64,000 nt of DNA from Misgurnus anguillicaudatus (taxonomy: Eukaryota; Chordata; Actinopteri; Cypriniformes; Cobitidae): positions 10,908,501 through 10,972,500 of the forward strand of contig NC_073342.2 of NCBI RefSeq assembly GCF_027580225.2, written 5' to 3'. Positions 43,808 through 54,220 of this stretch are shown here, piece by piece. Numbering within the stretch: the stretch's first letter is position 1; every line of letters starts with the position of its first letter. Position numbers and translations under genes: made by a program. The notes below the pieces were generated by a model that was given only the letters and a program-made list of their open reading frames with translations, did not search any database and was not told the origin of the DNA.

Positions 43808-44444
43808 TAGTGATGGGAGAAACAAAGCTTTTCGAAGCTTCGAATCAATTGAACCAATTGCTTCGAAAATTGATTCAGTTTTTCGAAACCCACACACGCT
43901 GGCGACCCCTGCTGGTCAAAATAGTGTAAAAGCAGATGTGTCCAAACATTTTACTTTTTTTTTTTACAAAATAATAGCAAGATTTTTATTAAAATATGTT
44001 TAAAAAAATTATTTAACTTAATGAAGACATAGTTAAAAGTGTATTATGTGTTTTTAGTTTTATTTAGGGCAAACAAATGATTAAAACTAACTACCCTTTT
44101 AATTATGCACATTTTTGTCATTAAATCTGTCTATAAACAAAAACTAGACAAAATGGCAGTTTTATTAGTCAGAAGGATAAATGTTTTATGAACTTTTATA
44201 ATAAAACTGACCCGCGTTCACCGAAACATTATATTAAACATTGGTCATGTGATCAACTACCCCTAGTGGTGAACCATCGGATTTTCGAACGTTTCGAAAC
44301 AGTTATGACGTAATGAAGCCTCGTTTGCTAAAATCACGTGACTTGGGCCAGTTTGAAACAAGCTCCGAACCACTGATTCGAAACAAAAGATTCGTAAATG
44401 TTTCGAAGCCTCATGAAGCAGTGCTTCGAAAACGACCATCACTA
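43808..44444. mobile_element. Non-autonomous hAT with perfect 8-bp duplication
   Basis: TAGTGATGGGAGAAACAAAG at the left and TTCGAAAACGACCATCACTA at the right, flanked by CCATGTAC on both sides (43800-43807, 44445-44452). TTCGAA-rich subterminal regions. No transposase. A related inverted copy is at 50671-51262. Confidence 0.9.
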
Positions 44445-44464
44445 CCATGTACGTGTAAACAGAG

Positions 44465-44883
44465 CTTTTGTATTAAGAGAGGCTGCCTCCTTGTCATTTC
44501 TGGCTTATAACAAAAAACTGAATAATGCCTAAAAGCTGCTGTGTGACAATATGTACAGCTAACAAGCCAAAGAACCCAGAAATAAGTTTTTATAAGCTGT
44601 TGAGCTCAAAAAACGAGCGTTTACAGACAAAAAAGTGGAAACAGGCAACTTTTCATAGTACTCATATTAGTAGAACTGCGTCCACTAGGGGGAAACGTAG
44701 TCGGCGATCCACTTTTTTCTCCTCAAAGGCAGGGTTTTACGGCTTGACAGTTTATAAAAACTTATTTCTGGGTTCTTTGGCTTGTTAGCTGTACATATTG
44801 TCACACAGCAGCATTTAGACATTATTCAGTTTTTTGTTATAAGCCAGAAATGACAAGGAGGCGGCCTCTCGCAATACAAAGTC
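44465..44883. mobile_element. Palindromic element whose arms each encode a THAP-like start
   Basis: The arms of about 125 bp (from TTGTATT and GAGGCTGCCTCC at the left; GGAGGCGGCCTCTCGCAATA at the right) are inverted copies. Each arm contains an ATG followed by a THAP-finger-like text. The middle (44640-44750) is unrelated. THAP-type DNA-binding domains occur in P-element and Kolobok transposases, so it may derive from such an element. Confidence 0.7.
44525..44788 (+). pseudogene. THAP-finger fragment in the left arm
   Basis: MPKSCCVTICTANKPKNPEI followed by SFYKLL and KKWKQA fits the start of a THAP zinc finger (M-P-x-C-C, then C, then F-Y, then W). The second zinc ligand pair (C-x2-H) is missing because the frame runs into the unrelated middle. 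The right arm encodes a near-identical start (MSKCCCVTICTANK) on the minus strand from 44822. Neither is a complete domain. Confidence 0.55.
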
Positions 44884-45326
44884 AATGGAGACGATTGGAT
44901 TGAGTTCCCCCCGGTGGGCGTGTTTTTCAAATTTGCATAACTGCGCTCTGTCTCTATAAAGAGCCTAAATCACAATTATTGACCAATCTGCATCAAGAAC
45001 CATATCTCTCCATTAAAAAGCATTAATGGTACCATAGAACTTTTTTAGTTCTATCAAATAAATACTCAGAGGTACAGTAGATCTGTCTGTAGAGACTTTA
45101 AATACAAATTGACATTAAATATTAAATACTACTGTTGGATTTATTTTGTGGTGATTAAAGACATTTTTGACAATCATCCAAATGGCTCCTTGATGCAACT
45201 TATAAAATGAAAATCCTCTGTAAAATGTTAAATAGTTATTTTAAACCTAGATTGTGTTGTATTTATATCTGTTTCTTTTCAGAACAGTATAATTTTGGAT
45301 AAGATTGTTTTGTGTATTTGTTACAG

Positions 45327-45962
45327 ATGACACTCAGAAGCTCTCAGATCTGAGGATTGTGTTAATGGGATATAAATATGCTGGTAAGAGTTCATCAGGA
45401 AACATCATCCTGAACAGAGAGGAGTTTGACTTGAAGAGATCTGCTCAGTGTGTGAAGAGACAGAGAGAAGTAGCAGACAGACACATCACTGTGATTGAAG
45501 CTCCTGGATGGAGGATAAATAAACCTGTAGAGAAGAGCACTGAGTTACTGAAAGAAGAGATTTTACTCAGTGTGTCTCTGTGTCCTCCAGGACCTCACAT
45601 TGTTCTTCTGGTTATAAGTGCTGACAAGAGATTTACAGAGGATGATAGAAACATATTGCAGAGTTATTTTGATCTTCTGGGTGAGAGAGTCTGGAGTCAC
45701 ACTATAGTGCTCTTCACTTTTGGAGACTTTCTAGGAGACACATTTATAGAGAAACACATTGAGAGGGAAGGTGAGGATCTCCAGTGGCTGGTGGAGAAAT
45801 GTGGGAACAGATATCATCTTCTCAACAATAACAACAGAAGAGATGAGACTCAGATCAAAGATCTGCTGGAGAAGATAGAGGAGACAGTGACAGAAAACAA
45901 CGGCTGCTGTTTTGAAATGGACAAAAAGAGAGCAGAAGGAGAGAGAGCAAGATCACAGATTA
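45327..45962 (+). CDS. GIMAP-type AIG1 GTPase exon, copy 2
   Basis: 636-nt exon, phase 1 at both ends, between TATTTGTTACAG and the donor GTAAGT (45963). 212 codons encode an AIG1 G domain close to copy 1: P-loop GYKYAGKSSSGN, EAPGW, the box VSLCPPGPHIVLLVI, LFTFGD at the G4 position and RYHLLNNNN. It lacks most of the charged tail of copy 1 (ends EMDKKRAEGERARSQI). Two domains this similar point to recent tandem duplication. No stop in the frame. The downstream exon 52137-52381 has the matching phase. Likely role: membrane-associated immune GTPase. Replacement of the usual Asp-containing G4 motif (TKxD) by FGD/HGD is typical variation for fish GIMAPs but leaves nucleotide specificity uncertain. 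Confidence 0.8.
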
Positions 45963-47671
45963 GTAAGTGAATATAGTCTATATTTAATGAAACATTCCTT
46001 TACAAGATCTCAGTCGTTATACATTTGCTAACTGCTGTGCAGTACAGAGCAGCAGGAGAGTGACAGGACGGTGATTTAACATACAGGTCCATGACGGGGA
46101 AAAGCATTAAGAAAACTCTCTCTCAAAGTTCTATTTCTTTGTTTAATGTGATTCGAGTTTGTCATTAGACTCTCTTATTGGTTCTAGGAAGCTTTTTTAT
46201 CCACTGACGTCGCTATATAAAGCAATGAGCGTGTCATCTGTGTTTGTTTGCCTGTATGCCGGATAACTTCCGGTTAGAGTGCTTATGTTTGGGAGGAGTT
46301 ATGCGCTGACATGTGGTTTCATCAACCAGATGTATTTACACTTGTCCAGTTTCGTCTAAAATGCGTCCTAGACGTTTCGGAGGGCATTTACACCTTTTTA
46401 TGATCAGATAGCTATAAATGTTTTTACTAATGGACCCTTCTCTCACTTCCTTCTGGCCACTGCTGTGTATTTTTCCTGTCCCTTAAGAATTTGCCAGCCT
46501 TTATGTTTGAAACATTGATCGTCTTGTCCAAATGAATTGATCAACTGCTAAAGCAAATCTCAAAAATGCTACACGTTCTTAGGTTATCTGCACAAATGCG
46601 GAGGTAAGATGTATTGTTGCAATGGTTAGCCGTGAGCTTTGGGTTTTCACGCATAGTGTCAAAAAATGGTCAAGTCCTACATATACCCCTCTCATGTTTA
46701 AATGCTTAATAATCAAGGTCGATAAGTTAGTTAAAAACATTGTTTATTACCACAGTACAAGTTGCAGCACATGAGCAGCAAGATAATGAAAAGCTAATGG
46801 ACTTCGCAACAGCAATGCATTAACAGTCATAAATAACCGTGAACTTCCAGGAAAATTGCTCCTATTGAACTTTTAAACAACCTCAATACTATGCAACTCC
46901 TTTACTCTCTCCATTCACGTGAAAGCATCAAGCTTTTACTCTCATATTCACTATGCTATGCCATTAAAATTCTAAGGTTTTAGCTTATTGCTACCCATTC
47001 CAACAATTCATCTTATCACCTTACCTTCATGTTTGTGCAGATAACTCTTGACAGAGAACTTGTAGGATTTCTGAAGCTTTGTTTTAGTAAATTTGTTTGC
47101 AAGAGGAGATCAATGTCTCTAAATGTAAAGATCGGCAAATCGTTCAGGGAATGTGAAAACATACACACATTTATCTTTTTTTATATAAATATTGTTGCAA
47201 GCACAAAATTTGAGGATATAATTTACATTACGCACTCATTCACTCACTTTTCATCTTTAGCACCAAATAAAATATTTTGAATAATGTTCACATTGCTATA
47301 CCATATCGGACTTTTTTTTTAAAGGGGAAGGTGTTCAAGCGAAAAATTAGGGCACCACTTTCATAAATGTTTTTTTTTGTGTGAAAAAGTTACATACAAC
47401 AACACATCTTTTATTTACTTATTTATAATAATTATTAAATTTTTATATACATTTTCAATTCAAGTTAAAATCTTAAATGAAAGTCTTAAAAAATACGAGT
47501 TCGGGACATGGTAATGACATATTGTGAGCCTCAAACACGATTGTTTCCTACTTCTTATGTAAACCTCATGCATGCAAAAGACCGCTGGAAAACAGGCCAA
47601 TCTCAACATAACACCGGCTGTGACATTACATTTGAGATGTACGCCCCAATGTTAAATTACTTATGGTAAAA
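45963..47671 (+). other. Intron after GIMAP exon 2
   Basis: 1.7 kb without a recognisable gene or element. It includes GCTATATAAAGCAATGAGC near 46208, which looks TATA-like but has no gene behind it. Confidence 0.35.
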
Positions 47672-47940
47672 ATGGACTGCATTTATATAGCGCTTTCATA
47701 GACCAATGGCCATCCAAAGCGCTTTACAATTTTTGCCTCACATTCACCCATTCACTCTCTCATTCATACACCAACGGTGGTGTCAGCCATGCAAGGCGTC
47801 ATCCAACTCGTTGGAAGCAGCTGGGGTTAGATGTCTTGCTCAAGGACACCTCGACACTTGGTCAGGTGGAGCCGGGGATTGAACCACCAACCTTCCGATT
47901 TGTAGACAACCTACATGAACCACTCAACCACTGCTGCCCC
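47672..47940 (-). mobile_element. tRNA-derived SINE (minus strand)
   Basis: The minus strand begins GGGGCAGCAGTGGTTGAGTG (A box region) and has the B box GGTTCAATCCC (47885-47875). TCCTTGAGCAAGACA follows, and the tail is AAAGCGCTATATAAATGCAG. These parts fit the cyprinid HAmo-type or related tRNA SINEs with an L2-like tail. Confidence 0.8.
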
Positions 47941-48012
47941 AAATTCATTAAATTAAATTAAATTAAATTCATTACAATGTTGTTACAATGCTAAAAACAA
48001 AGTTGTGACTGC

Positions 48013-48218
48013 TGCCTGCTAAAAACAAACAGCATACCAGCAGGACCAGCATATGTTGTGTTTTGGTGCTGGTTTGCTAGTGAACACCAGCTAAACCAGC
48101 ATCAAACCAGCATCAGCACCAGCTAAAGCAGCACCAAACCAGCATTACCACCAGCTAAACCAGCATAGACCAGGATAATTCCCATGCTGGTTTGATGCTG
48201 TTTTTTTTCAGGAGGGTG
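48013..48218. mobile_element. CCAGC-rich palindromic MITE
   Basis: CCTGCTAAAAACAAACAGCA at the left is mirrored by TGCTGTTTTTTTTCAGGAGG at the right. The interior consists of ACCAGC and GCTGGT units. Related in style to 7983-8287 but with different ends. Confidence 0.7.
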
Positions 48219-48525
48219 ACTTGGCGCTACATGTTAATATTTAGGCTGAAGTTCTTCTATTGATGTTACAATTACGTTTTTTCAGGTCCATATTAAAAAA
48301 AAACACAGAAACGTCCGTTAACAATCTCCAAACAATTGATAAGGTCTGTTTACACACACACACAGAGCTACTGAAAGGGCTGCTCTGTGAAACAGAGTGG
48401 AGCTCAACATTATTATTCATGTAATAATAGGCCATTTCATTTTAAGGGCAAATCCTAGGGTTGTAAATGGAACACTGGATCATTTTTGCACTTAGTAAAT
48501 AAAGCCACACATCTTCTATGTAGAT

Positions 48526-49919
48526 CAGGGATGAGCAACTGGCGGCCTGCGGGCCGCACACGGCACGGGGTAAATTTTAATAGGGCCCGCTGGACCATAT
48601 TATACTTAATCAAATACTTTTAAAATGATGATTTTTGTATTAGGACGTAAATACTTCCAACCAGGAGGGGGCGCTAGGTCCCGCGGATTGTCACAGTAAG
48701 CATAGTCCCGTGTTTGGTCTTATGTGAAGAAGAGGTCTTCACGGGGGTTCGATCCGAGACCCGAACGGACCCGAGAAGCCCTTTTCAAATCTCTTCTCTG
48801 TTTGCCAAGAGCGCTTGCGACATTGTGTGGCTGGGGGTAGGTTAATTTTCGTTGAGACAGACATGTCAGATAATTTAAAATTAACGTTTTAGCTGTTACC
48901 TTGGTGTCATCGTCATTAATGCTGCGTCCGAAAACTCAAGGCAGTGACTCGTTGCCTCGCTGCCTCATGAGGAAATGACTTCGGAGGCATGAAGGCAGCT
49001 CAGAGAAAGACTTTCGGACACACTTCAAAGGCAGCGTGTTTGAAATTTAAACAGAGAGCGCCTTTGTGATAACTAATCACATATTTGAAAACTACAATAC
49101 TAATTTCTCGCTAGAAATGCAATTAAAAGGTGTAAAAAGTGAAAATCTACCTTTATTTACACTAAACTTGTGCTCCAGTCGTACACTTGGCCGCCATTTT
49201 ATTTTTTCGAACTCGACCGGACTCGACCAATCACATTCTTAATGTACGTCCACGCATAGGTATCTCAGGAGACAGGAAGTAAACCAAACATTGAATTCGG
49301 ACATGCCTTGATCCCTTGCTGCCTTGGAAAGCTGCCTCAGAAGGCAGCAATTTAGAGTTTTCGGACGCAGCCATAAACAAACGGAGCAGCTCGCCAGATT
49401 GGTTGCGAGGCCACCGGGGCTGCAGACTGCACACATGTCAGTTTACATTCGGGTCCAGTTGGGTTAAAAACAATGCCACTGGTTTTGGTGACGGGTCAGA
49501 CTTGGGCCAGAATTGCTCTCAGATTTGAAAGGTAAAACACATTGTTATTAACATTTTTTTAAATATATATATTATGTTTTGAATTGATGTATTATTTATT
49601 TCCAACAATTTTGTTCTCTAAGGGCAGGATGAGAAACTCCTCTATACTAATTTAAAAGTGCTTTGCTTGTTACAGATGTTAAAGCAATGCAGTTAAGAAG
49701 TTTTAATTGAAATGCTTGTCCACTGAAAATAAAGTTATGATTTGGAATTAGCATAATTGCTAAGTTTTATAGTTAAAATCTTTAAAGACAGGTTAATTGT
49801 ATATTGTGGTTTCTTAATAAAGGAAATTAAGAATTGTTCATTGTGCGTGTGGTTCTGGCCCCCTTGGTATAAAGAAGAAAAATGCTGGCCCTCGTCATTA
49901 TCAAAGTTGCCCATCCCTG
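48526..49919. mobile_element. Non-autonomous hAT (CAGGGATG / CATCCCTG)
   Basis: CAGGGATGAGCAACTGGCGG at the left and AAAGTTGCCCATCCCTG at the right. Flanks ATGTAGAT and AAGTAGAT match 7 of 8 bases. GCCCGC-rich left end as in Charlie-like fish hATs. Contains one younger palindrome and no intact transposase. Confidence 0.8.
48921..49371. mobile_element. Palindromic MITE nested in the hAT
   Basis: GCTGCGTCCGAAAACTCAAG at the left and GAGTTTTCGGACGCAGC at the right. AAGGCAGC blocks are mirrored inside. Confidence 0.75.
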
Positions 49920-49927
49920 AAGTAGAT

Positions 49928-50585
49928 ATTAGAGAACAATTTAGTAGATTATTTTAATGCATTCTTTGGCACCTTTATATGATGGCTGTGACGAGTAGTG
50001 ATTAAAGAAGGGACAGAAGTTTCTGCGAATTCACTGAATGAAAACCTCAGTGCAGTTGTTTGGCACTGAGAGTTTTTGATATATACATTTTGTACAAAAT
50101 ATCTTCATAAGGGGCTGTTATCTGCAGGTGTTTGAGCATCATCTGTGGTGCACAAGCCTGAAGCAGGTGATTTAATACACAAATAAAGATTTATAGATAT
50201 AAATCAAATAAATATTTATCATTTTAAAGATGAAGATTTAAATGTAAGCTATATGACTCTGGTGCTAAATCCTGCAATTTTCATTGAGAGAAACAATTTC
50301 ACAGTTACTGTTGTTACGGTTCTGGTATGAGACAAGGAAAGCGACGACAAGGAGTACAAAATTAAACAAAACAAAAGGCATAGTATTCACTTCACCTCCA
50401 AACCATAACTTATAGTAACACATAACAGATTGTGACACAGACGAGAATGGACAACAACACTTGGCAGACTTATATACAGGTTTAGGTGATGAGTGTCAAG
50501 TGACAGTGATTAACAACATGAATCCCAACCACCACAGTGGGCACTGGACTGTGTACAGGTTCGTCAGCGGGCACTGGAAGCCTAT
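49928..50585. other. Unassigned sequence with a repeat-like end
   Basis: 49928-50325 shows nothing clear. 50326-50580 (GTTACGGTTCTGGTATGAG... to CAGCGGGCACTGG) has the composition of a retroelement end resembling 37040-37285, but I cannot name it. Confidence 0.3.
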
Positions 50586-50667
50586 GGGCCCTATTTTAAC
50601 GATCTAAGCGCATTGTCTAAAGCGCACAGCGCAACGTCTAAATGGGCATGTCCGAATCCACTTTTGC
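50586..50667. mobile_element. One end of a Harbinger-like MITE
   Basis: GGGCCCTATTTTAACGATCT followed by GCGCA-rich text, the same terminus as the element at 4995-6252 (in inverted orientation). The other end is absent; the hAT copy begins directly after. Confidence 0.6.
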
Positions 50668-50670
50668 ACA

Positions 50671-51262
50671 TAGTGATGCACATAGGTTCACTCGATGGCA
50701 GAACACATATTTTGAAACCACTGTTCATGAGGCTTCGAAACATTTATGAATCTTTTGTGTTAGTCATTGGTTCGGAGCATGTTTCAAACTGACCATGTCA
50801 CGTGATTTTAGCAAATAAGGCTTTATTACGTCATAGCTGTTTCGAAACGTTTAGAAAATCTGGTGGTTCACCACTAGGGGGAGTTGATCTAATATGATTA
50901 GGTGAATTTGGGTCAGTTGTATTATACAAGTTTGTGAAACATTCATCCTTCTGACTAATAACACTACCATTTTATCTATTTTTTGTTTATAGACAGATTT
51001 AATGACAAACATGTGCATTATTAAAAAAGGAGTTAGTTTAATGATCTGTTTGCCCTAAATAAAACTAAAAACACATAATACACTTTTAATTATGGCTTGA
51101 TCACGTTAAATTGCTTAAAATCAAATTTTTCTAGAAAATTCTTGCTATTTTTTGTAAAAAATGTAAAATGTTTTGTGTCGCCAGCATGTGTGGTGTTTCG
51201 AAAGCTTCGAAAAGCTGAATCAAGTTGCAAATCTTCGAAAAGCTTAGTTTCTCCCATCACTA
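50671..51262. mobile_element. hAT copy related to 43808-44444, inverted
   Basis: Same TTCGAA-rich subterminal text and the CACCACTAGGGG and CCTTCTGACTAATAA blocks, in reverse orientation. The right end is TTCTCCCATCACTA. No target duplication is visible, and its flanks belong to different elements, so this locus has been rearranged. Confidence 0.75.
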
Positions 51263-51915
51263 CATAACACAGTTCGGGTGGCAAAGAGGATTCAAAAAAC
51301 AGTTCACTAGTATCCATAGATTTACAATTACTCACAGGGATGAGTGGTGTTACTGGACAAAGTTCAAAGTCAATCAATAGTTCATCTTTAGAGTCTTGTG
51401 AAAAGAGTTTGCACCTGGTGGAGACTAAGAGAGTATGGAACTTGCGACGATCAGTAGAGCAAGCCGGATACTCGCAACATTTAGGAAAGCAAGCCGGACA
51501 TTTGCGACGATCATGAAAGTAGGCCGGGCACTTGCGATGATCAGGAAAGCGAGCTGGAAACTCACGACGATCAGGATAGCGAGCCAGATACTTGCGACAA
51601 TCATGAAAGCGAGCCGGATACTTGTGACAATCAGGAGAACGAGCTGGAACTGGATGATAATTAAATTTGCTCTCAGGAACAATATTAACCTTGAAATGAC
51701 AGCCATTTAATTGAAGAACATCATTTAAGAAATCCATAAAGGGTAAATTGCATTGATCTGGAGAAACAATCATTTGCAAATAATCATCTAACCCCAACCG
51801 AAAGCAGTAATTAAGATGTTATCACTCCAGCTCACCAAATGTGCATTGTCTATAAAATCCTCAATATATTCATTCAGAGGATGTCCATCTTGGTAGATAT
51901 TGAAGAGTACATAGT
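51263..51915 (-). pseudogene. Gag-like retroelement fragment with decapeptide repeats
   Basis: The minus strand reads FNIYQDGHPLNEYIEDFI and AHLVSWSDNI, then after a frame change LGLDDYLQMIVSPDQCNL and FLNDVLQLNG, followed by seven 10-residue repeats and a Ser/Pro-rich part. The first blocks resemble Gag-like proteins of fish LTR elements, which often have repeats in this place. It is cut at 51262 by the hAT end. No protease or RT follows. Dead fragment. Confidence 0.5.
51436..51645 (-). repeat. Seven 30-bp in-frame tandem repeats
   Basis: Units encode P-A-R-F-P-D-x-R-K-x variants (PARFHDCRKY, LARYPDRREF, PARFPDHRKC, PAYFHDRRKC and others). They diverge by substitutions and keep the frame throughout. 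Confidence 0.8.
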
Positions 51916-52136
51916 TGTTGTTGTTGGTTCATTCTTCTGTTACTAGAAACAGAACAAGAATGTAACAACTGTGAAAGAAAACTCATATTTACCCTTTTAA
52001 AACAAACTGCATTTTTTACTGTTTTACTTTAAACTATAGTATATGTTATATGTAATTAGGAAAACAGAAAAGAAATCTTTGTTTCTAAATGTTCTCAATC
52101 TATCTCATAGTTTTCTTTCTTGATCATTATTTTCAG

Positions 52137-52381
52137 TGAGAGGAGATGAGATGTCTGATACAGTCTCTCTGGGAAGTTCTGGTTATGGTTCATTCAGATC
52201 TCGATCAAGTGGAGACAGCAGGTTCGTTTTTGCATCATCACGCTCAAAAGATCGACCTCTCCACTTTGCTGATGGATCTTCGCACTCCACTTCTGAGTCT
52301 AAGGGACCTTCAGGAATCAAAACAACAAAGAACCCAGCCAGGGTCTTAAGTTTATTAAGAAGAGGCAAACAGAATAAATAA
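52137..52381 (+). CDS. Ser-rich basic terminal exon of the GIMAP gene
   Basis: Follows the acceptor TTATTTTCAG. Its first two bases complete a codon with the single base left by the phase-1 donor of either AIG1 exon, giving Met. 81 residues then run to TAA: a Ser/Arg-rich stretch (SLGSSGYGSFRSRSSGDSRF), a mid part (SKDRPLHFADGSSHSTSE) and a basic end (RVLSLLRRGKQNK). No known domain. Such short Ser-rich tails occur at the end of some fish GIMAP proteins. It could instead belong to an unrelated gene; the phase match and orientation argue for GIMAP. Confidence 0.6.
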
Positions 52382-52460
52382 GGAGACCAAAAAAACTTCT
52401 ATGTTTTTTTTCACCTAAAATTATTGAAATACATTGTCACTGACTTAACAAAAATTCTTT

Positions 52461-52466
52461 AATAAA
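52461..52466 (+). promoter_or_regulatory. Candidate poly(A) signal of the GIMAP gene
   Basis: AATAAA 80 bp after the stop codon. Another AATAAA overlaps the stop at about 52374. The retroelement at 52772 lies just downstream. Confidence 0.5.
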
Positions 52467-52771
52467 GAGTTTTCCATCCATCTAAAACCCCCAAAAAATT
52501 CCATAAAATTGTCAGACAGGCTTTTGTGTGAACAGAAACACGTCCCGTAAATGTTCTGGAATCCATCTGTAAAGAGGACCTTACACATTTGGAAAGAATT
52601 CTATGTAAACAAGACACAGAAATTGCTGTGGTGAGGACGCAGGTGTCATCTCAAACAGAAGTTATGGTTCAGCTGTTTGACACAGGGATTTAAACACGAA
52701 TCAACATTCACAACGAGAAATGTTGGCAAACTGGACTAAAGCAGAGATCAGGGAGCTCATCACTATCCATC

Positions 52772-53485
52772 TGTGGGGATGTCATAAATTGTTTTTGTGT
52801 TTTGTAATGGTTTGGTTTGTTTAAATACATGTTTATGCTTTCTTTATGTTTGTTTGTTTGTTTGTTTGTTTAAAAATAAATTTTGGTTACTTTCTGGTCT
52901 AAGGGTGCACATTAGATCAAAGAAAGGACACAAAGTTTTCATTTTTATTTTATTTAAAGTTTGAATGATGTATTTCTCTTACCTTTTGTTTTTCGGGGTG
53001 CATGACTGCAGCATGCTATCCGGGAGTAAAGTTAAAGAGGATGCGCGGCCTTCCTGTTCCTCATTATATGCTATCTTGGGGGATTATGGGTAATGTAGGC
53101 ATAGTCCATCCAATATGAGTGAGCAGGGGAGTCATTGGTTTGTGTCTGTTTGGAATACTATTTTTGGAAATGTATTGTGGTTGTTTTTGGTATTTTGTTT
53201 TTATATTTGTTTTGGGGATTGTTTATTGATGTTAAGATTAATTTTGAACTTAAGTGTTAAATGTATATTGCTTGTGTATTTATGTACATGATTTTCATTT
53301 TCCCCATGTGTGTGTATATTGGTTTAACCCTTAGTTATATAGGGTTCCTTTTCCATGGTTAAGTCAGTTTATGTTTGGTTTGGATGTTGTGCTGAGGATC
53401 CCAGTTAATTTCAGGATTCGAATAAAAATCCTTTTTGTGATGGCAAGCAGTGTGTCCTGCCTTTTTCTCTGCTCACATCCCCACA
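52772..53485 (+). repeat. 5' LTR of the Gmr1-like element
   Basis: 714 bp. Contains a possible TATA region (GTTATATAGGG near 53334) and AATAAA at 53421. It differs from the 3' LTR by about one base change and one extra TTTG unit. Confidence 0.9.
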
Positions 53486-53488
53486 TAA

Positions 53489-53506
53489 TGGTGGCAGCAG
53501 TGGGAT
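53489..53506 (+). promoter_or_regulatory. Primer binding site of the Gmr1-like element
   Basis: TGGTGGCAGCAGTGGGAT starts 3 bases after the LTR. The TGG pairs with the tRNA CCA end; the tRNA is not identified. Confidence 0.6.
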
Positions 53507-53548
53507 GTTTCAGAAGAGGCGCACTGTTTTGTTGAACTTCCAACTGTG

Positions 53549-54220
53549 ATGGCACCAAAACGATCACGAACTGAGACACAAGCATTGGGGGACCCTGAAA
53601 ATGATAATGGGCCGGATCCCCAAGGAGCTGGTGGAGGTGATGGAAAGCAGATATCTTCAGAGAGTTCTTCTAGAGATATTGCTGAACTGAAAGACATGTT
53701 CCAGAGGTTTGTGGTGGACCAGCAAGACAGACAAGTTCGCCAAGAACAAGAAAATGCACGACAAGAAACTAGACTGAAGTCTTTGCAACATCAATTTCGA
53801 TTACTGCAGGGATATCATGGCTCAGTGGGAAGTCTGCAGCCTGGAGGGAGTGAAGGTCCAGACACTTATGCCAGAAATGCTGATAGAATTCAACATCCAA
53901 GTGTTGGTGGTCTAATGAAAGAGCCAAAGATGCAACAGCTTGGTGAGATGGATGACATAGAGCATTATCTGACAACCTTTGAGCGAATCGCTATAGTCTG
54001 CAGATGGCCTACAGAGGATTGGGCTATTCGACTAGTTCCTCTACTCACTGGCAAGGCTCGAGCTGCCTATGTGGCCATGGATTTGGAAGAGGCAACTGAT
54101 TATGAGCAGGTGAAAGAGGCAATATTAAGAAAATACTCTATGAACGCGGAGGTGTATCGACAGCGATTTCGTTCTATGGAAGTGTTGACGGAAGAAACTC
54201 CTAAGGAGTTGTTTGTTTGA
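53549..54220 (+). pseudogene. Gag N-terminal part and start of the SCAN-like domain
   Basis: Starts MAPKRSRTETQALGDPE, then a Gln/Arg-rich coiled coil (about residues 45-90), then a capsid-like region (LTTFERIAIVCRWPTEDWAI, KARAAYVAM, ILRKYSMNAEVYRQRFRSM). The frame ends at a TGA in 54218-54220 where the sequence shifts by one base into the next frame, in the middle of the SCAN-like region. Gag would form the particle. Confidence 0.8.

Noticed and set aside
46200..46230. TATA-like sequence (GCTATATAAAGCAATG) as a promoter
   Set aside because: No gene or transcript start evidence follows; AT-rich introns often contain such text.
51425..51710. Open frames of about 90 codons on both strands over the decapeptide repeats
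   Set aside because: A 30-bp unit keeps all frames open. Only the minus frame joined to Gag-like text was kept.
52720..52771. NWTKAEIRELITIH-like text just before the Gmr1-like LTR, resembling a Myb/SANT helix
   Set aside because: It is too short, has no extension after the insertion site, and is probably chance.
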